Below, in pieces: positions 1 through 10,264 of a DNA stretch of 20,992 nt; the stretch's first letter is position 1, and each line of letters begins with the position of its first letter. A model generated the notes under the pieces. The model was given only the letters and a program-made list of their open reading frames with translations. It ran no database searches and had not been told where the DNA came from. Source of the stretch: Hydnum rufescens UP504 (lineage: Eukaryota > Basidiomycota > Agaricomycetes > Cantharellales > Hydnaceae); contig MU129256.1 in the NCBI GenBank assembly GCA_014904985.1, forward strand, positions 21,748 to 42,739, given 5' to 3'. The position numbers were made by a program, and so were the translations under genes.

Positions 1-3000
1 ATAGAAGAGAAATGACAGACGACTGCCAATCATGCTCACATGGAAGTAGCCCCGTCAGAGTTCACCTCCAGACAGACAAATTGAACATGAACACTACTCT
101 TCAACGGGTCCAAGGTACTACGGCAATCAAAGTTTGGACGAGGTTGTTCACGCAGAAGATGGTCCGTCGCCAAATATCCCTCAAAACGTGGTCAAAACTC
201 GGCTATGAGGAAGGCAATGGGAAAGGTAATCCAAGGCGATATTGGAACTGTGCACGACTCTCTGCCCGCGCACTCGCGACACCCACCGTGCGGAACCTTC
301 GACGAGGGAAGCCCCATTGAATACCCTAAATTGCACGATCAGCCCCATTCTAATGCGATTTCACTGAGGAGATATTAATCTCTCCACCATATAGGTGTGA
401 GTTCCTGAGTCAGGCCTGAACATGCTGATATAAAACCCAATAATATGCGCGCGAGACTGTAGCGTCCACATGCTTGTCGTTGACGCGTTGGGCTTGAACA
501 ATGGCTATGAACACCATTTGAATGCCTCAGTAAATAAGGAGAGGGACTAAAAATAGAGCAGCTGGGATCCCCTCCTTTTGCACCAAGTAATATAGAAACT
601 ACTTATCGTACCAGGCATTTCCAGAACTAGAAATCACGAGCATCGGGCCGTAAAAGAAACAATGTCAGTGCTCTTATCTGTGAATGAAAAACCTCGGACC
701 ACAAAGGATTAGCAGGGCTGTTTTCGGAAAACCGACTCAAGTGAATTCAAAAAACTCATTACGACCTTGGTACCCAAGGTAATTAAGGCCATTCAGAGGA
801 TGTGTCCTGGACTGACCCAGAGGAACATGAGAGACAGCCTTTTAAGGGACATTGGCAATGGCCCCAATGTAATGTAGGCAATCCCGAAACTGATATATAC
901 CGGGTGAGGAGTCCCCAACATGAGTCAATTGGCTTGTTTTAAGTTCCGAACCGGCAAGCTCCAAATGCGTAAACAAACCACTTGCGGCCTGTTGCGCTTC
1001 CTTCTCTAGCTCTGTGGAGTTCTCAAGAGAATCGCCCACCGATCCGGCGGACGCCAAACCATACCTCGGGAACATCATCCCCAGTTGAATGAAGCGCTTC
1101 TCCGCTCGCAACTTCTACTTCACGCTCGGCCCCTCATATAGCAAGCCCCTTTCTATATTTCGCGAGCGCAGCCTCCCGCAAATGTGACCACGAGTTTGAA
1201 AATACGCAGATAACCTTACGGAACATCAAGATCCATTCAAGCGAAACTGCCCTACAGCTGAGAAGATTGAGTAAGGCCGATTTGCCTGTTCTAAACCTCG
1301 GAAGTCCCTCCTTCGATTCAGTCCATTGGTGGAGAAGAATGGGGTGCAGATAAGCAGGATTTGAGAGTGTGAGTGCGTGTGGATCTTCGTGGCATTTATA
1401 AGGTTACCCCTCACTTTCCTATGAATCCGCGATTTCTGTTGATGGTATAATCGATTCCGACTGCGATGGTCAGGCACGACTCTATCTCCTAAGATACCAA
1501 GCCATGTCATTTCCGTCAGGATATCATCAGCCCCGCGGTCTAATGTGGAGTTGAGCCGAAGGATAATAGCTCGTTTTTATCGGGGTGTACTTTAGAATCT
1601 GAAGCCAATTGCACTATTGGAAAGTAGATGCTGGGATGTCTTGCCTCTCCCCTGCTGATATGCTTGTTCCCGCAAAATCCAGGGCCGTGCGAACAAACTA
1701 ATCCCAATTTTGTACTTTCTGCTGACAAGGGAGTGTATGAGGGCCTGGAAAGGGAAGTGGAATTGACCACCAACTAGCCATCCCTGGCGTCACTGGCTTG
1801 AAATTTTGCTGGACCTTTGACTTTGATAAGCTGGGCTTAGCATTGTGAAACTGTCCAATGACATCATATCAACGACCATTTTATCACTGCATGCCGGTTG
1901 TTATTGATGGATTCTTCCATTAGTGCCGCCTCTAAACATAGTCTGTGCATCGCCACTGACCAGAGAGGCTGATGAAAGGTGCATAAGGCACTTCGGCTGC
2001 ACGAAAATGTTCGAAGCAAGTTTTCTGAAAGTGTTCTGCACTATTTACTTCTGACAGTGGGTCCTAAAGTAGGTTGCCAAGGACTTGGCTTAGGAAAGTT
2101 AATAGCAGCATTTGCAGACCCGCGCCTATCAAAGCATGAGGCCCTAGAATTGGCCCCTCCAGCCAGTTCCATCCATCAATTACCAGAGAAGCTGCCATCA
2201 AACAGGGCCATGGATATGGTAAAGGCTCGCAACCCTTCTACTCAGATGTTGAGCAGGAAGTATCCCCCCTTGGTAGCCCCCCACCTCCCCTCAAGGATCC
2301 CTAGGTCCTCTCAGGCAATTCTTGGTCAATTCCAAGTTCCTACAGACCGACCCAACCCCTTGCCCAGAGAATTTTTCCTCTGAAGGGATCATCGTGCCTC
2401 AAACTCCCTCTTTTATTTCTCCTCCTTCTAGCAGTTTCCAGGTGCTTTTCACAATCCCCTTTATTGCCCTCCCAATTGTGGCTTACGTTCGTTTGATGCA
2501 GCATATCGTCGTTGATTCCAGGCGCTTTTCGAGCTAAATCAGCTTTGCGGAGCCTCGAGGTGGAACTGGGGCGATCCTTCAATCAAGGCACCCCATGAGA
2601 TCGTAGGGCAGAGTGGTTCAGTATGCCCCAAGGACCGTTGATCTTCATCAGTGGGTCCAATCTCGATCCCTGATATGCCCCCGCAAAGCTGCCTGGAAGC
2701 ATAGCCAAGTGGAAGTAGAAGCTTGATGCTGAGTGTAGAGAAGCAAGACAAGTTCCGCTCCGGAAGAGAAGGACCTTTAATGGGAAAGCCTCTTGTCTTG
2801 GGTTTCTATCATCTTGTACAGTGTTATTTTCTCCGTTCCATTTGCTCTGGTTATGTGATCTTCCATCAGTCGTTTTACATGGCTCCCCTCCTAAACCCTT
2901 CTAACTTCTTCTTTTACCTCTTCCATTGCAGGAGTCCAGCTTGATTATGGCCCAAGAGCATTTGCATCCCCTATTCTGTTCTCCCACCCAAATGGTACCA

Positions 3001-3120
3001 TTACTTTTTGGGCTCCACAAAAGGCTTTGACTTAGGTGCAGATCCTAATGACCAGGAGAAACTCCGTACCGGAATCAAAGCCCCAAGCTGAGCATCCAAA
3101 AGGCCTGGGGTTATATAACC

Positions 3121-3134
3121 TTTTTTTTTTTTTT
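3121..3134. repeat. T14 homopolymer
   Basis: An uninterrupted run of 14 T follows the TATA-like palindrome TTATATAA. Read on the minus strand it would be an A14 tract, which could be the tail of an old retroposed insertion, but I see no matching body or target-site duplication. Confidence 0.7.
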
Positions 3135-3369
3135 GAGTTCGATGTTTGCCCTCTATCAGGCCCCCTCTCTGCTCTCCAGGCGAGTCTTTTGTGCATTGGT
3201 TTCTATTGCTAACTTTGTTGTTTGTTCTAGTTGTTCCTAAGCTTAGCCCTTTGCACTGCTCTGCGCCCCCACGCAGGACCTCAGACACAGTGTGTTCAAG
3301 GCTGTCTTTAACAGCTTCCTCCTTTCTGATGGCAAAAACCCCGCCGCACAACGCCCGTGGGACATCTCG

Positions 3370-3409
3370 GACTCCACTGTTAGGCCACCTCCGACTCCAC
3401 TGTTAGGCC
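3370..3409. repeat. Short direct repeat, 17 bp twice at 23-bp spacing
   Basis: GACTCCACTGTTAGGCC occurs at 3370-3386 and again at 3393-3409. This is a local tandem duplication with no visible function. Confidence 0.75.
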
Positions 3410-3733
3410 TGCCTTGGCTCCACGCTACGTGTAGAACAACATCGTTATGAAGAGGAAGCTGCATGTCCACCTGTAAGCGGCCCCTTTCTTAAGGAGGAAG
3501 AAAGTAAAATACTGTCCTGCTGCAAAGACGAACCCAGGCTTTGGGCCAAATCTAGGGTTAAGACCTACCAAAAACATCGCCCAAACCCACACGAGTGGCA
3601 AGAACCAGAAAGGCACCGATCCTCCGCAGCCCCCTCAGATGCAAACAGGAAGAAGGAGCTCGATCCACATAGGGTTCTATGGCGTGTCTCTGTTCTTGAA
3701 AGCCCAACCAGGCCCTCCTCTTCCAATGCTTCC

Positions 3734-6700
3734 ATGGACATCCTCTCCCTGACATTAACCCTACACCTACGCTACCCCCACGCCTACCCTCATTCCAGCC
3801 CTAGCCCTATCGAAACCCTCGATTTCCGACCTATTCCCAATATCCCCCACGTTCCCAAACAAGACCCTGAGGCTGCAGAAGTAGCCGAAGCCTCGAAGGC
3901 CTAGGGGATGAAGGCGACGGCTTCTCCGAGTTTCCTGCTGATCAATTTGAAGAGCCCCTGGGCTCTGAGGAGGAGCAAAGGGGGTTGTTGGGCCTTCCTA
4001 CTGTCTCTGAAACCGAGGCTTTGGCCCCAATGCCCTGCATAAGGCCTATTCAAAGGGCCCGGGGGAGGCCTTGAAGGACGCAGGGGCTCCTAGTTCATCT
4101 GAATCCAATCGCATGGTTCCATCATTGAAGACTCCACCACAGAGGGGAATATATGTCTGGCCTTGAAGAGGCGATGAACAACGAGAGAAACCCAAAGGAC
4201 CTAGCTAGGCTAGAGGCTGAAAGGGCGATGAGGCTTGAGGCCCGGCAAGCCAGGGCTGCAGAATTGGCCGAAGAGCACGCTGAGTGGCGTCGCCGGACCA
4301 AAGGAAAGGGGAAGGAGACTGAGGTGGAGGCGGATGATGAGGCCAAAGAAGAGGAATTCGATGAAGCCCATACAAAGCCCTTGGTCTCAAGGCTCACTAA
4401 ATCCCAGACCGAGCGTGTTAAACAGCAGGCGGAGGAAGAAAGGGAACGATATGCCGCCCTAGCCCAGGAGATGCAGGTCCCCACCGAGCTTGTCCTGCAA
4501 ACCGCTCATGCTCAAACAGGGAAATCACGCGGAGGGCCTTGGAACGATTTTACCCGGCTCTACTCTGCAGAGAATCCTGACCATGGTGAGCCTTTTGAAT
4601 TCAGAGATTTTCTGGGCCTATACCAACTGCTTTGAAGGTTTGGCTGCAGCAGAGCTCTCAGAGATCTATTGAAAAGAGAAGGCAAAAGCCTCCAAGGAGG
4701 GAAAGGAGGGCTACAAAATGTGGGCCAGAAATATCTCTATTCAACTGGAGGAAATCGAAGCCAAAGTAAACTGGAAAACATTTTCGGCTCCTCAAGGGCC
4801 CCCATCCTCAAAAAACTGGGAAAAGATTTGAGCGAAAAGGTATGCTTTAATACTGCCCTTATTATCAAAGGGCTTCATTGAGGAAGGGAATTCCTAGTCT
4901 CGCCAAAACTACAACCTCTACGACTTAGCTGCTGTTGGCTTTGTGACTGCCCTGGATCCAACTGACGGTGCTGCCATTGCCAATGCTTCGGTCTTTGCCC
5001 CTTCCAAAAAAATTGGGGATATTGTTGAACAAATCTTCTGGACGCCTGCAAACAAACGGAAGTTTATGTACAGCCTTGGGTGGGGCCATCCTATTGACTG
5101 ATTGAGGGGGGTATTGCTGATTCCAGTTCTTAGTGCTTTGAATCTCGCTGAAGCTGAGACGTTTGAGCCCTTGATTAAAGGGTGGGAGGCCTATGCAGAG
5201 GCCAACCCCCTGGAGGATCTTCACTCCACAGTGTCAGGAAAACTCCTTGAGATGGCGAGTAAGTACCTGCGCACTGTTAAAGGTCCCCTGTATGGAAGGG
5301 CTGATCCTCATTGGGCGCCTTTCACAGATAGAGTTCTCAAACAAAACGGTGTCCTTGAAAGCTGGGCAAAGAAAGGGTGGCCCTATGTTGGGTTAGCAAA
5401 CGTCATCTATGACCTCCTTAACAAGGATAAGGGGGTGTCCTTCCGAATTCATAATTGGCCCTCCACGTGTCCTGTCTCTAAGAAGGCCGAAACCTACATC
5501 CAAAGCGAACTGAAATGTGTACTGCAAAGCATAGTCGTTGGCTTTGTGAAAGGAGCCCACAGCCGACAAGAAGGATACCCCCTTGTAATTCCTGGAACAA
5601 TCCTGTATATGGAGGCGTTTTCCAGGGGTAAGTCTCCAATGTCCACTGGGGTGGGAAAGAGCAAGGGCTAACGGCATAAACAGAATCTGTAAATGTTGAG
5701 GATATGGAGGATGGAATCTCCCCTTGGTCTTTGATCAGAAGAAGAACCCCCTTTTACACCTATGGGACAGCACCAAATGGAGAAAGATGGATGCTGCTCA
5801 AAAGGCTAAGGAAGGAAAGAACAGGGCCAAGATGAACAAGGCCCTATGGGACACTGGTGGCAAGTCCTCTGCCATCGTTAATGTTGTGTCTTCAGGTGAG
5901 TCTCCTGCAAAGGGGCTTTTTGGCCCATGGGTTTAAATGAGCCAAAAGCTGTCTTGTTGCTCAAAAAATACCCCTTCTAGATTTGGAAGATACTCCGCCC
6001 AGCTTCAGAGAGGCATCGGATGATGGTTCAGGGGCAGAAATTGCCCCCCAAAGGTCTTCAAAGACAAAACTATGTAAGTAATGCTCCAAATGGGAAGAGG
6101 CCTCCCTTCTAATAACTGTGGCGGGGGTTGGAATGCGCAGCATCCCCTAGGACTCAAGAACTAGAAAGATGGCGAAGTCTGTGCATAAGGAGGCTGATTT
6201 GAACCAAGGCACTGCTGGTACGCCTCTGTTAGTTCGTGCAGGACCTGAACAATATCTGATGGGGTCAAGATAGGATCCAAGAGTACTCAAATCCATAAAC
6301 CCAGTGCTGGCCAAAAGGCGTCATCCCGCCAAGAACCAAACTTGGGCCGTAGTAAGTACAGTTCCCCCTGATGAAGCCATAACTGATATGTTGCGCCTTG
6401 TATGAAAGGTAAAAGAAGGGGTCAATCCTCTAATAGGAGGGAGGACGCCTCCTTAGAACCGTTCCATTGCACAAAAAAGGTCAGAGACAGGGGTCTATCT
6501 CCTTCCCCTACCGAGGGAAGGGTTCCCAGCCAACGTCGCAGATCTCCCTCTTGGAACAGAGGTAGGGATCGACGCCCTGAAAAAAAGGACCCTGGTCGAT
6601 CTCGTTCCCCTACTCCTACTGAAGGAGGGGCTCTGAGCGGACGTCAAAGATCTCCCTCTTGGAACAGGGGTAGGGATAGATACAGGCAATGGCAAGAAAG

Positions 6701-7090
6701 GTCCCCCTCCCCCTCGAGAAAGCATAGGAGTGCCAGAGGAAGTCTGGACAGGACCAAGTGGAGCCATCGTCCCAGCCCTCCCCAGGACTCTGATGCCTCT
6801 GCCTCATCGGATCAAGTCTCTTTGAGTCATAACAACTATGGTCCATCTCCCCACCCTACTCCCTGACCCGATACCTGACCTGCTTCCAGGCCCCACTTTT
6901 CATCAAAGCTTGAACCCAAGAGGGCCCCCAAGCGATCTGGGGATGAAATTGTAGACCCCGGCCAAGCAAACGCTCAAAAGGTAAATCCAGGGTACGGTCC
7001 TCCTGTTGAAATTGTCCTTACTCATGTGTATCAACCTATAGAGACTGGTGAGGGTAAGGATTCAAGGAAGAATCCATCTAAAAGTAAGTA
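3734..7090 (+). pseudogene. Broken multi-exon gene of a repeated fungal family (family A)
   Basis: I do not recognise a named family; the look is that of large element-associated hypothetical ORFs repeated in mushroom genomes. A possible start ATG is at 3734, open to a TAG at 3902-3904. The frame continues shifted from about 3905 (acidic, Glu-rich), shifts again near 4075 and 4160, then runs 4153-4635 as a charged coiled-coil-like stretch (EEHAEWRRRTKGKGKE) ending in GPWNDFTRLYSAENPDHGEP. A further piece covers about 4894-5627 with one in-frame TGA at 5099-5101; it contains FRIHNWPSTCPVS, an NWP motif I associate with such ORFs. Introns with good signals: 5628-5683 (GTAAGT, CTAAC, CAG) and 5896-5980 (GTGAGT, TAG); the second joins in frame as GAT-TTG-GAA. 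Possible donors follow at 6074 and 7084. An Arg/Ser-rich tail ends the gene. At least four frameshifts and several stops show it is dead. CpG content is normal, unlike family B. Confidence 0.65.
6480..6780 (+). repeat. Arg/Ser-rich tandem segment of family A (two 36-residue copies)
   Basis: The frame 6402-6866 encodes RSPSPTEG/RSPSWNRGRDR-type repeats. The nucleotide motif starting GATCTCCCTCTTGGAACAG appears at 6541 and 6649, a spacing of 108 bp (36 codons). Arg-Ser-Pro repeats are typical of SR-like domains in RNA-binding and splicing proteins, but there is no RRM here, so function is not implied. It forms the C-terminal tail of the surrounding broken gene. Confidence 0.7.
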
Positions 7091-7099
7091 CTACCTAAC

Positions 7100-7593
7100 A
7101 ATTGTTAGAACCGATGGCTTATTGAATATATCATGAAAGCAGGGCATTAAATGGCCTACCCTCTTTCCTGCTAGCCCCCTTTACCCGTGCTTTGCCTAGC
7201 TCCTTCCCCTTTTATCCCCCTTTTACTTTTACTGCTTTTCCCTTCTTGCTCCCATATGCTTGTCCCCTGTTCTCGCCTCCCTTTGATTTACCACATACAG
7301 TTGAAATGAAAATACAAGTCTTGCTTGAATATATACATCTGGTATTCCCTACTTGAATACAACCAAAATAAAAGAAAAATGTGTCTATTTATTTATTTGA
7401 ATGCAAAATACTTGGGTTGGGTCCTGGGCTGAGTGGTGCAGAATAAGGGTTCCAAACTATCAACCCCCAGTCTAAGTGGAGGCCCAAAGGCCCTAATGGC
7501 AAGAGATGGTTGGGCTCATATGCAGACCTGGCAGGCTCATGGTGGCTCATGGTGAATCCAATGGGTATTATGATCAGTCTCACAAAATTTTAT
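7100..7593. other. Pyrimidine-rich and A-rich intergenic stretch; CpG transition zone
   Basis: No gene seen. A T/C-rich tract (about 7170-7270) is followed by A-rich sequence with an AATAAA at about 7368, which could serve as a polyadenylation signal for a + strand transcript from family A. Around here the CpG frequency falls from normal to near zero, and it stays low through most of the rest of the window. Confidence 0.5.
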
Positions 7594-8690
7594 GGCCCTA
7601 CCTATGGGTGTCATGCCCCAACTCATGAGTCTGGAGGTCAAACCCATGGGTTTCATGACTTGACTCATGAGTCTAGGGGTCAAACCCATGGGTTTCATGA
7701 CTTGACTCATGAGTCTAGGGGTCAAACCCATGGGTTTCATGACTTGACTCATGAGTCTAGGGTCAAACCATGGGTTTCATAACTTGACTCATGAGTCTGG
7801 AGGTCAAACCCATGGGTTTCATGACTTGACTCATGAGTCTGGAGGTCAAACCCATGGGTGTCATGCCCCAACTCATGAGTCTAGGGGTCAAACCCATGGG
7901 TGTCATGCCCAACTCATGAGTCTAGGGTCAAACCCATGGGTGTCATGCCCCAACTCATGAGTCTAGGGGTCAAACCCATGGGTGTCATGCCCCAACTCAT
8001 GAGTCTAGGGGTCAAACCCATGGGTTTCATGACTTGACTCATGAGCCTTGGTGTCCAACCCATGGGTCTAGGGACCCCACTCATGGGCCTAGGGGTCTGC
8101 CCCATGGGTCTGAGGACCCCACTCATGGGCCTAGGGTCCAACCCATGGGTCTAGGGGTCCAACCCATGGGTCTGAGGACCCCACTCATGGGCCTAGGGGT
8201 CCAACCCATGGGTCTAGGGGTCCAACCCATGGGTCTAAGGATCCCACTCATGGGTCCAGGGGTCCAACCCATGGGTCCAGGGGTCCAACCCATGGGTCTA
8301 AGGACCCAACTCATGGGTCTAGGGATCCACCCATGGGTCTAGGGGTCCAACCCATGGGTCTAAGGACCCCACTCATGGGCAAAGGGGTCCAAACCATGGG
8401 TATAGATGGCCAACCAATGGGTCTAAGGACCCAACTCATGGGTCTTCATGGCATACCTATGGGTCTGATGACCCAACCCAAGGGCCTAGGGCTCCAACCC
8501 ATGGGTCTGATGACCCAACTCATGAGTCTGGAGGGTAATCCCATGAATCTGAGCAACCAATTCATGGTCTATGGGTCCAACCCATGGGGTCTGATGACTT
8601 AACCCATGAGTCTAGGGGTCAACCCCATGAGTGGGAGGACCTAACCCATGTGTCTAAGGGTCATACCCATGGGTCTGATGACCTTTCCCA
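7594..8690. repeat. Minisatellite of 21-bp monomers / 42-bp dimers centred on CATG palindromes
   Basis: About 1.1 kb of tandem 21-bp units. The left part (to about 8040) is a 42-bp dimer: one monomer carries the palindrome ACTCATGAGT, the next ACCCATGGGT, their CATG centres 21 bp apart. The right part is mostly single 21-bp units built on ACCCATGGGT followed by CTAGGGGTCCA. Because 21 is a multiple of three, long stretches are open in several frames (for example repeats of GVQPMGL on + and RPMGWTP on -); these frames are probably a by-product. Small deletions interrupt the register (for example near 7760 and 7925). I find no CpG from 7621 to 8640. Confidence 0.92.
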
Positions 8691-8787
8691 TGAGGGTTCT
8701 TGTCAATACCATGCCCAGATCATGATTTAGCACTGTCCCCTCATGAGTCAATGTAGTCCCACTCATGAGTCTGTGATGGGTCAAGGG

Positions 8788-8832
8788 ACCCTTTGGGTCC
8801 TCTCCTGTGCAGTAAAAGCCGACCCAAAGGGT
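8788..8832. repeat. Inverted repeat, 12-bp arms (possible degenerate fourth module)
   Basis: Arms ACCCTTTGGGTC (8788-8799) and GACCCAAAGGGT (8821-8832) are perfect, with a 21-nt loop. A possible donor follows at 8856 (GTGAAAG), then a CTAAC and an acceptor ending at 8920, giving a 65-nt intron-like segment. The order hairpin, donor, branch site, acceptor matches the three modules immediately downstream, but there is no intronic hairpin here. Confidence 0.55.
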
Positions 8833-9055
8833 GTCTAATCTGTCTGCCTGGGCTGGTGAAAGCTGCCCTCTTGGCACTTCTCTAAGACTCTCACTAACAC
8901 ACCATACCACCCCACTCTAGGTCTAAGGCCCTCACCCCTGACCCAAATGATGACAATACAAAACCCAGGGGCCACCTGAAAATTAATGAGGGCCGAAATC
9001 CATGCAAGACCATACATGTGCAGCCCCAAACCCATGGGACAACAGGCAGAATACG

Positions 9056-9089
9056 GTACCACACACCCGCTGCGGCAGGTGTGTGGTAC
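9056..9089. repeat. Hairpin 1, copy 1
   Basis: Perfect 12-bp arms GTACCACACACC (9056-9067) and GGTGTGTGGTAC (9078-9089), 10-nt loop. It ends six bases before the putative donor GT at 9096. Confidence 0.9.
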
Positions 9090-9124
9090 TATCTGGTGAG
9101 TTTCTCCTCCTAACCTGTACAATG

Positions 9125-9160
9125 GCACCAAAAGAGCAGCACCAGCTGCTCTTTTGGTGC
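9125..9160. repeat. Hairpin 2, copy 1
   Basis: Perfect 16-bp arms GCACCAAAAGAGCAGC (9125-9140) and its complement (9145-9160), loop ACCA. It lies inside the putative intron, followed by a pyrimidine tract and the branch site. Confidence 0.92.
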
Positions 9161-9335
9161 TACCTTTCTTTTATTTTTTTACTAACATGTTATTTATTAT
9201 CGTAGGTCCCTCCTTGCATGAAACCCCATCTGACAAGAATGTGGGTGAGACCCAGGACAAACTACAGATGCATGCAGCCACTCAAGACTCAATCAGAGCC
9301 TGCCCTCAACTGTATGCAACAACAGGTGAAATACA

Positions 9336-9369
9336 GTACCACACACCTGCTGGAATGGGTGTGTGGTAC
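9336..9369. repeat. Hairpin 1, copy 2
   Basis: Perfect 12-bp arms at 9336-9347 and 9358-9369, identical to copy 1, with a 10-nt loop of different sequence. It again ends six bases before the donor (9376). Confidence 0.9.
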
Positions 9370-9391
9370 CATCTAGTGAGTTTCTCCTTGC

Positions 9392-9435
9392 AGCAGCACC
9401 AAAAGAGCAGCACCAGCTGCTCTTTTGGTGCTGCT
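9392..9435. repeat. Hairpin 2, copy 2
   Basis: Perfect 20-bp arms (9392-9411 and 9416-9435), loop ACCA. The outer stem is AGCAGCACC paired with GGTGCTGCT, longer than in copy 1. Confidence 0.93.
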
Positions 9436-9584
9436 TCTCTTTGATTTTACTAACCTAACATATGAGTTGTTATTCTAGGCCCCCCCTGTGCCAAAATCTG
9501 CCCAACAAGAGTATGGATGAAGCCCCCCATGTAGTACCTATGTGCGCAGCCCCCGAAAATTCTGAGGGTCCAGCCCTGCATGAC

Positions 9585-9616
9585 ATTACCACACCCATGG
9601 CAGCGGGTGTGGTAAT
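9585..9616. repeat. Hairpin 1, copy 3 (arms changed but still paired)
   Basis: Perfect 12-bp arms ATTACCACACCC (9585-9596) and GGGTGTGGTAAT (9605-9616), 8-nt loop. Compared with copies 1 and 2 both arms differ, yet pairing is complete. Confidence 0.9.
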
Positions 9617-9647
9617 CTCAGGTGAGTTGTCAATTACTCTTGGCCCA

Positions 9648-9689
9648 CCAGCACCAAAAGAGCAGCAAAGGCTGCTCTTTTGGTGCTGG
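9648..9689. repeat. Hairpin 2, copy 3 (outer stem changed but still paired)
   Basis: Perfect 19-bp arms (9648-9666 and 9671-9689), loop AAAG instead of ACCA. The outermost pairs are CCAGCACC with GGTGCTGG, different from copy 2 on both sides. Confidence 0.92.
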
Positions 9690-9773
9690 CTCTTCTTTCT
9701 TTCTAACTAACACATCACTTATTACTCTATATTACCTCTACCAGTGTGGAAGGCCAGGACACCCCACTTGAAC

Positions 9774-9917
9774 AAAACCTGTACCTGTGTGATGAAACCC
9801 TGTACCCATGCAACAAACCCTGTACCCACACAACAAAACCCCATACCCACATGATGAAACCCTGTACCTGCATGATCAAAACCCATACCTGCATGATTGA
9901 AACCCATACCACATGAT
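9774..9917. repeat. Second minisatellite, seven units of 20-21 bp
   Basis: Units begin AAACCC(T/A)GTACC or AAACCCATACC and end CATGAT(G/C/T) or similar, starting at 9774, 9795, 9815, 9836, 9857, 9878 and 9899. They are diverged from one another. The period equals that of the array at 7594-8690 but the sequence is different. It begins about 30 bp after the third module. The minus-strand frame over it (for example 9722-9907) is probably incidental. Confidence 0.88.
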
Positions 9918-9984
9918 ACCTGGGTGAGGCATTATGGTTCATTCATAATGGGGTGAGTCAATATGTGGTCTCTTTTGAATGCAG

Positions 9985-10264
9985 CTAATGTAGTATTTTC
10001 GGGATTAAATATAAATATTAAATATAAATATTGAATATTAGATAATATAATAAATAAATCCTAATATGGGAATTCCCAATATAGTAATAACATTTAAATG
10101 GGCAGTGACAAGCAATGAAATGGCAATGCAGCGTATTTGGCTGGTACTGTGGTACTGATACATCGTGATATATAGGCATGGTAAGTTACCATTGTGGTAG
10201 TTAGTGGGTTTCATATATTAATTAACACTGGTATGATACCATGTTTGATATATCTATACTACAG
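9985..10264. other. AT-rich block with palindrome GGGAATTCCC
   Basis: No gene seen. Short tandem TAAATATAAATAT-like repeats (about 9995-10060) precede AATAT-GGGAATTCCC-AATAT, whose 10-bp core (10068-10077) is a perfect palindrome. The segment abuts the truncated C-terminal end of the KDZ transposase, so it may lie at or near the end of that element or belong to an unrelated insertion. Confidence 0.6.

Larger units (their letters stand above)
1..3733. other. No supported gene; CpG-normal flank
   Basis: I found no recognisable protein, RNA gene or element here. Frames of 60-134 codons exist on both strands (for example + 12-320, - 842-1111, + 1979-2383), but none shows a family motif and none extends convincingly through GT-AG introns. 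The base composition differs from the right-hand two thirds: CpG is common (about 20 in the first 360 bases). It may be degraded host or element DNA. A weak exon on the minus strand at 842-1111 cannot be excluded. Confidence 0.5.
8921..9205 (+). repeat. Exon-intron-like hairpin module, copy 1
   Basis: Exon-like part 8921-9095 and intron-like part 9096-9205 (GTGAGT donor, ACTAAC at 9181-9186, TAG acceptor; 110 nt). The exon part ends in hairpin 1 and the intron contains hairpin 2. One frame is open across the exon part and ends in YHTPAAAGVWYYL at the hairpin; copies 2 and 3 encode related peptides in the equivalent frame. Joining all three copies in that frame fails by one or two bases, so a continuous protein is not demonstrated. 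It may be a degenerate gene with a triplicated exon or a non-coding repeat. Confidence 0.7.
9206..9478 (+). repeat. Exon-intron-like hairpin module, copy 2
   Basis: Exon-like part 9206-9375 (170 nt), intron-like part 9376-9478 (103 nt; GTGAGT donor, CTAAC at about 9450-9454, CTAG acceptor). Same order as copy 1. The exon part is open in the frame ending YHTPAGMGVWYHL; reading in phase 0 from the upstream exon is also open but gives a stop exactly at the splice junction (TA plus G). Confidence 0.7.
9479..9744 (+). repeat. Exon-intron-like hairpin module, copy 3
   Basis: Exon-like part 9479-9621 (143 nt), intron-like part 9622-9744 (123 nt; GTGAGT donor, CTAACTAAC at about 9703-9711, CCAG acceptor). 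The open frame ends TTPMAAGVVIS at the hairpin, matching the copy 1 peptide pattern TP..AGV. This is the most diverged copy, and both its hairpins have changed sequence in both arms. Confidence 0.7.

Noticed and set aside
3540..3800. Telomere-like TAGGG/CCCTA words
   Set aside because: The words are irregular, not tandem and lie inside a possible coding region.
8034..8602. Repeat protein GVQPMGL encoded by the 21-bp array
   Set aside because: Several frames on both strands are equally open, there are register shifts by small indels and no flanking exon with a matching phase.
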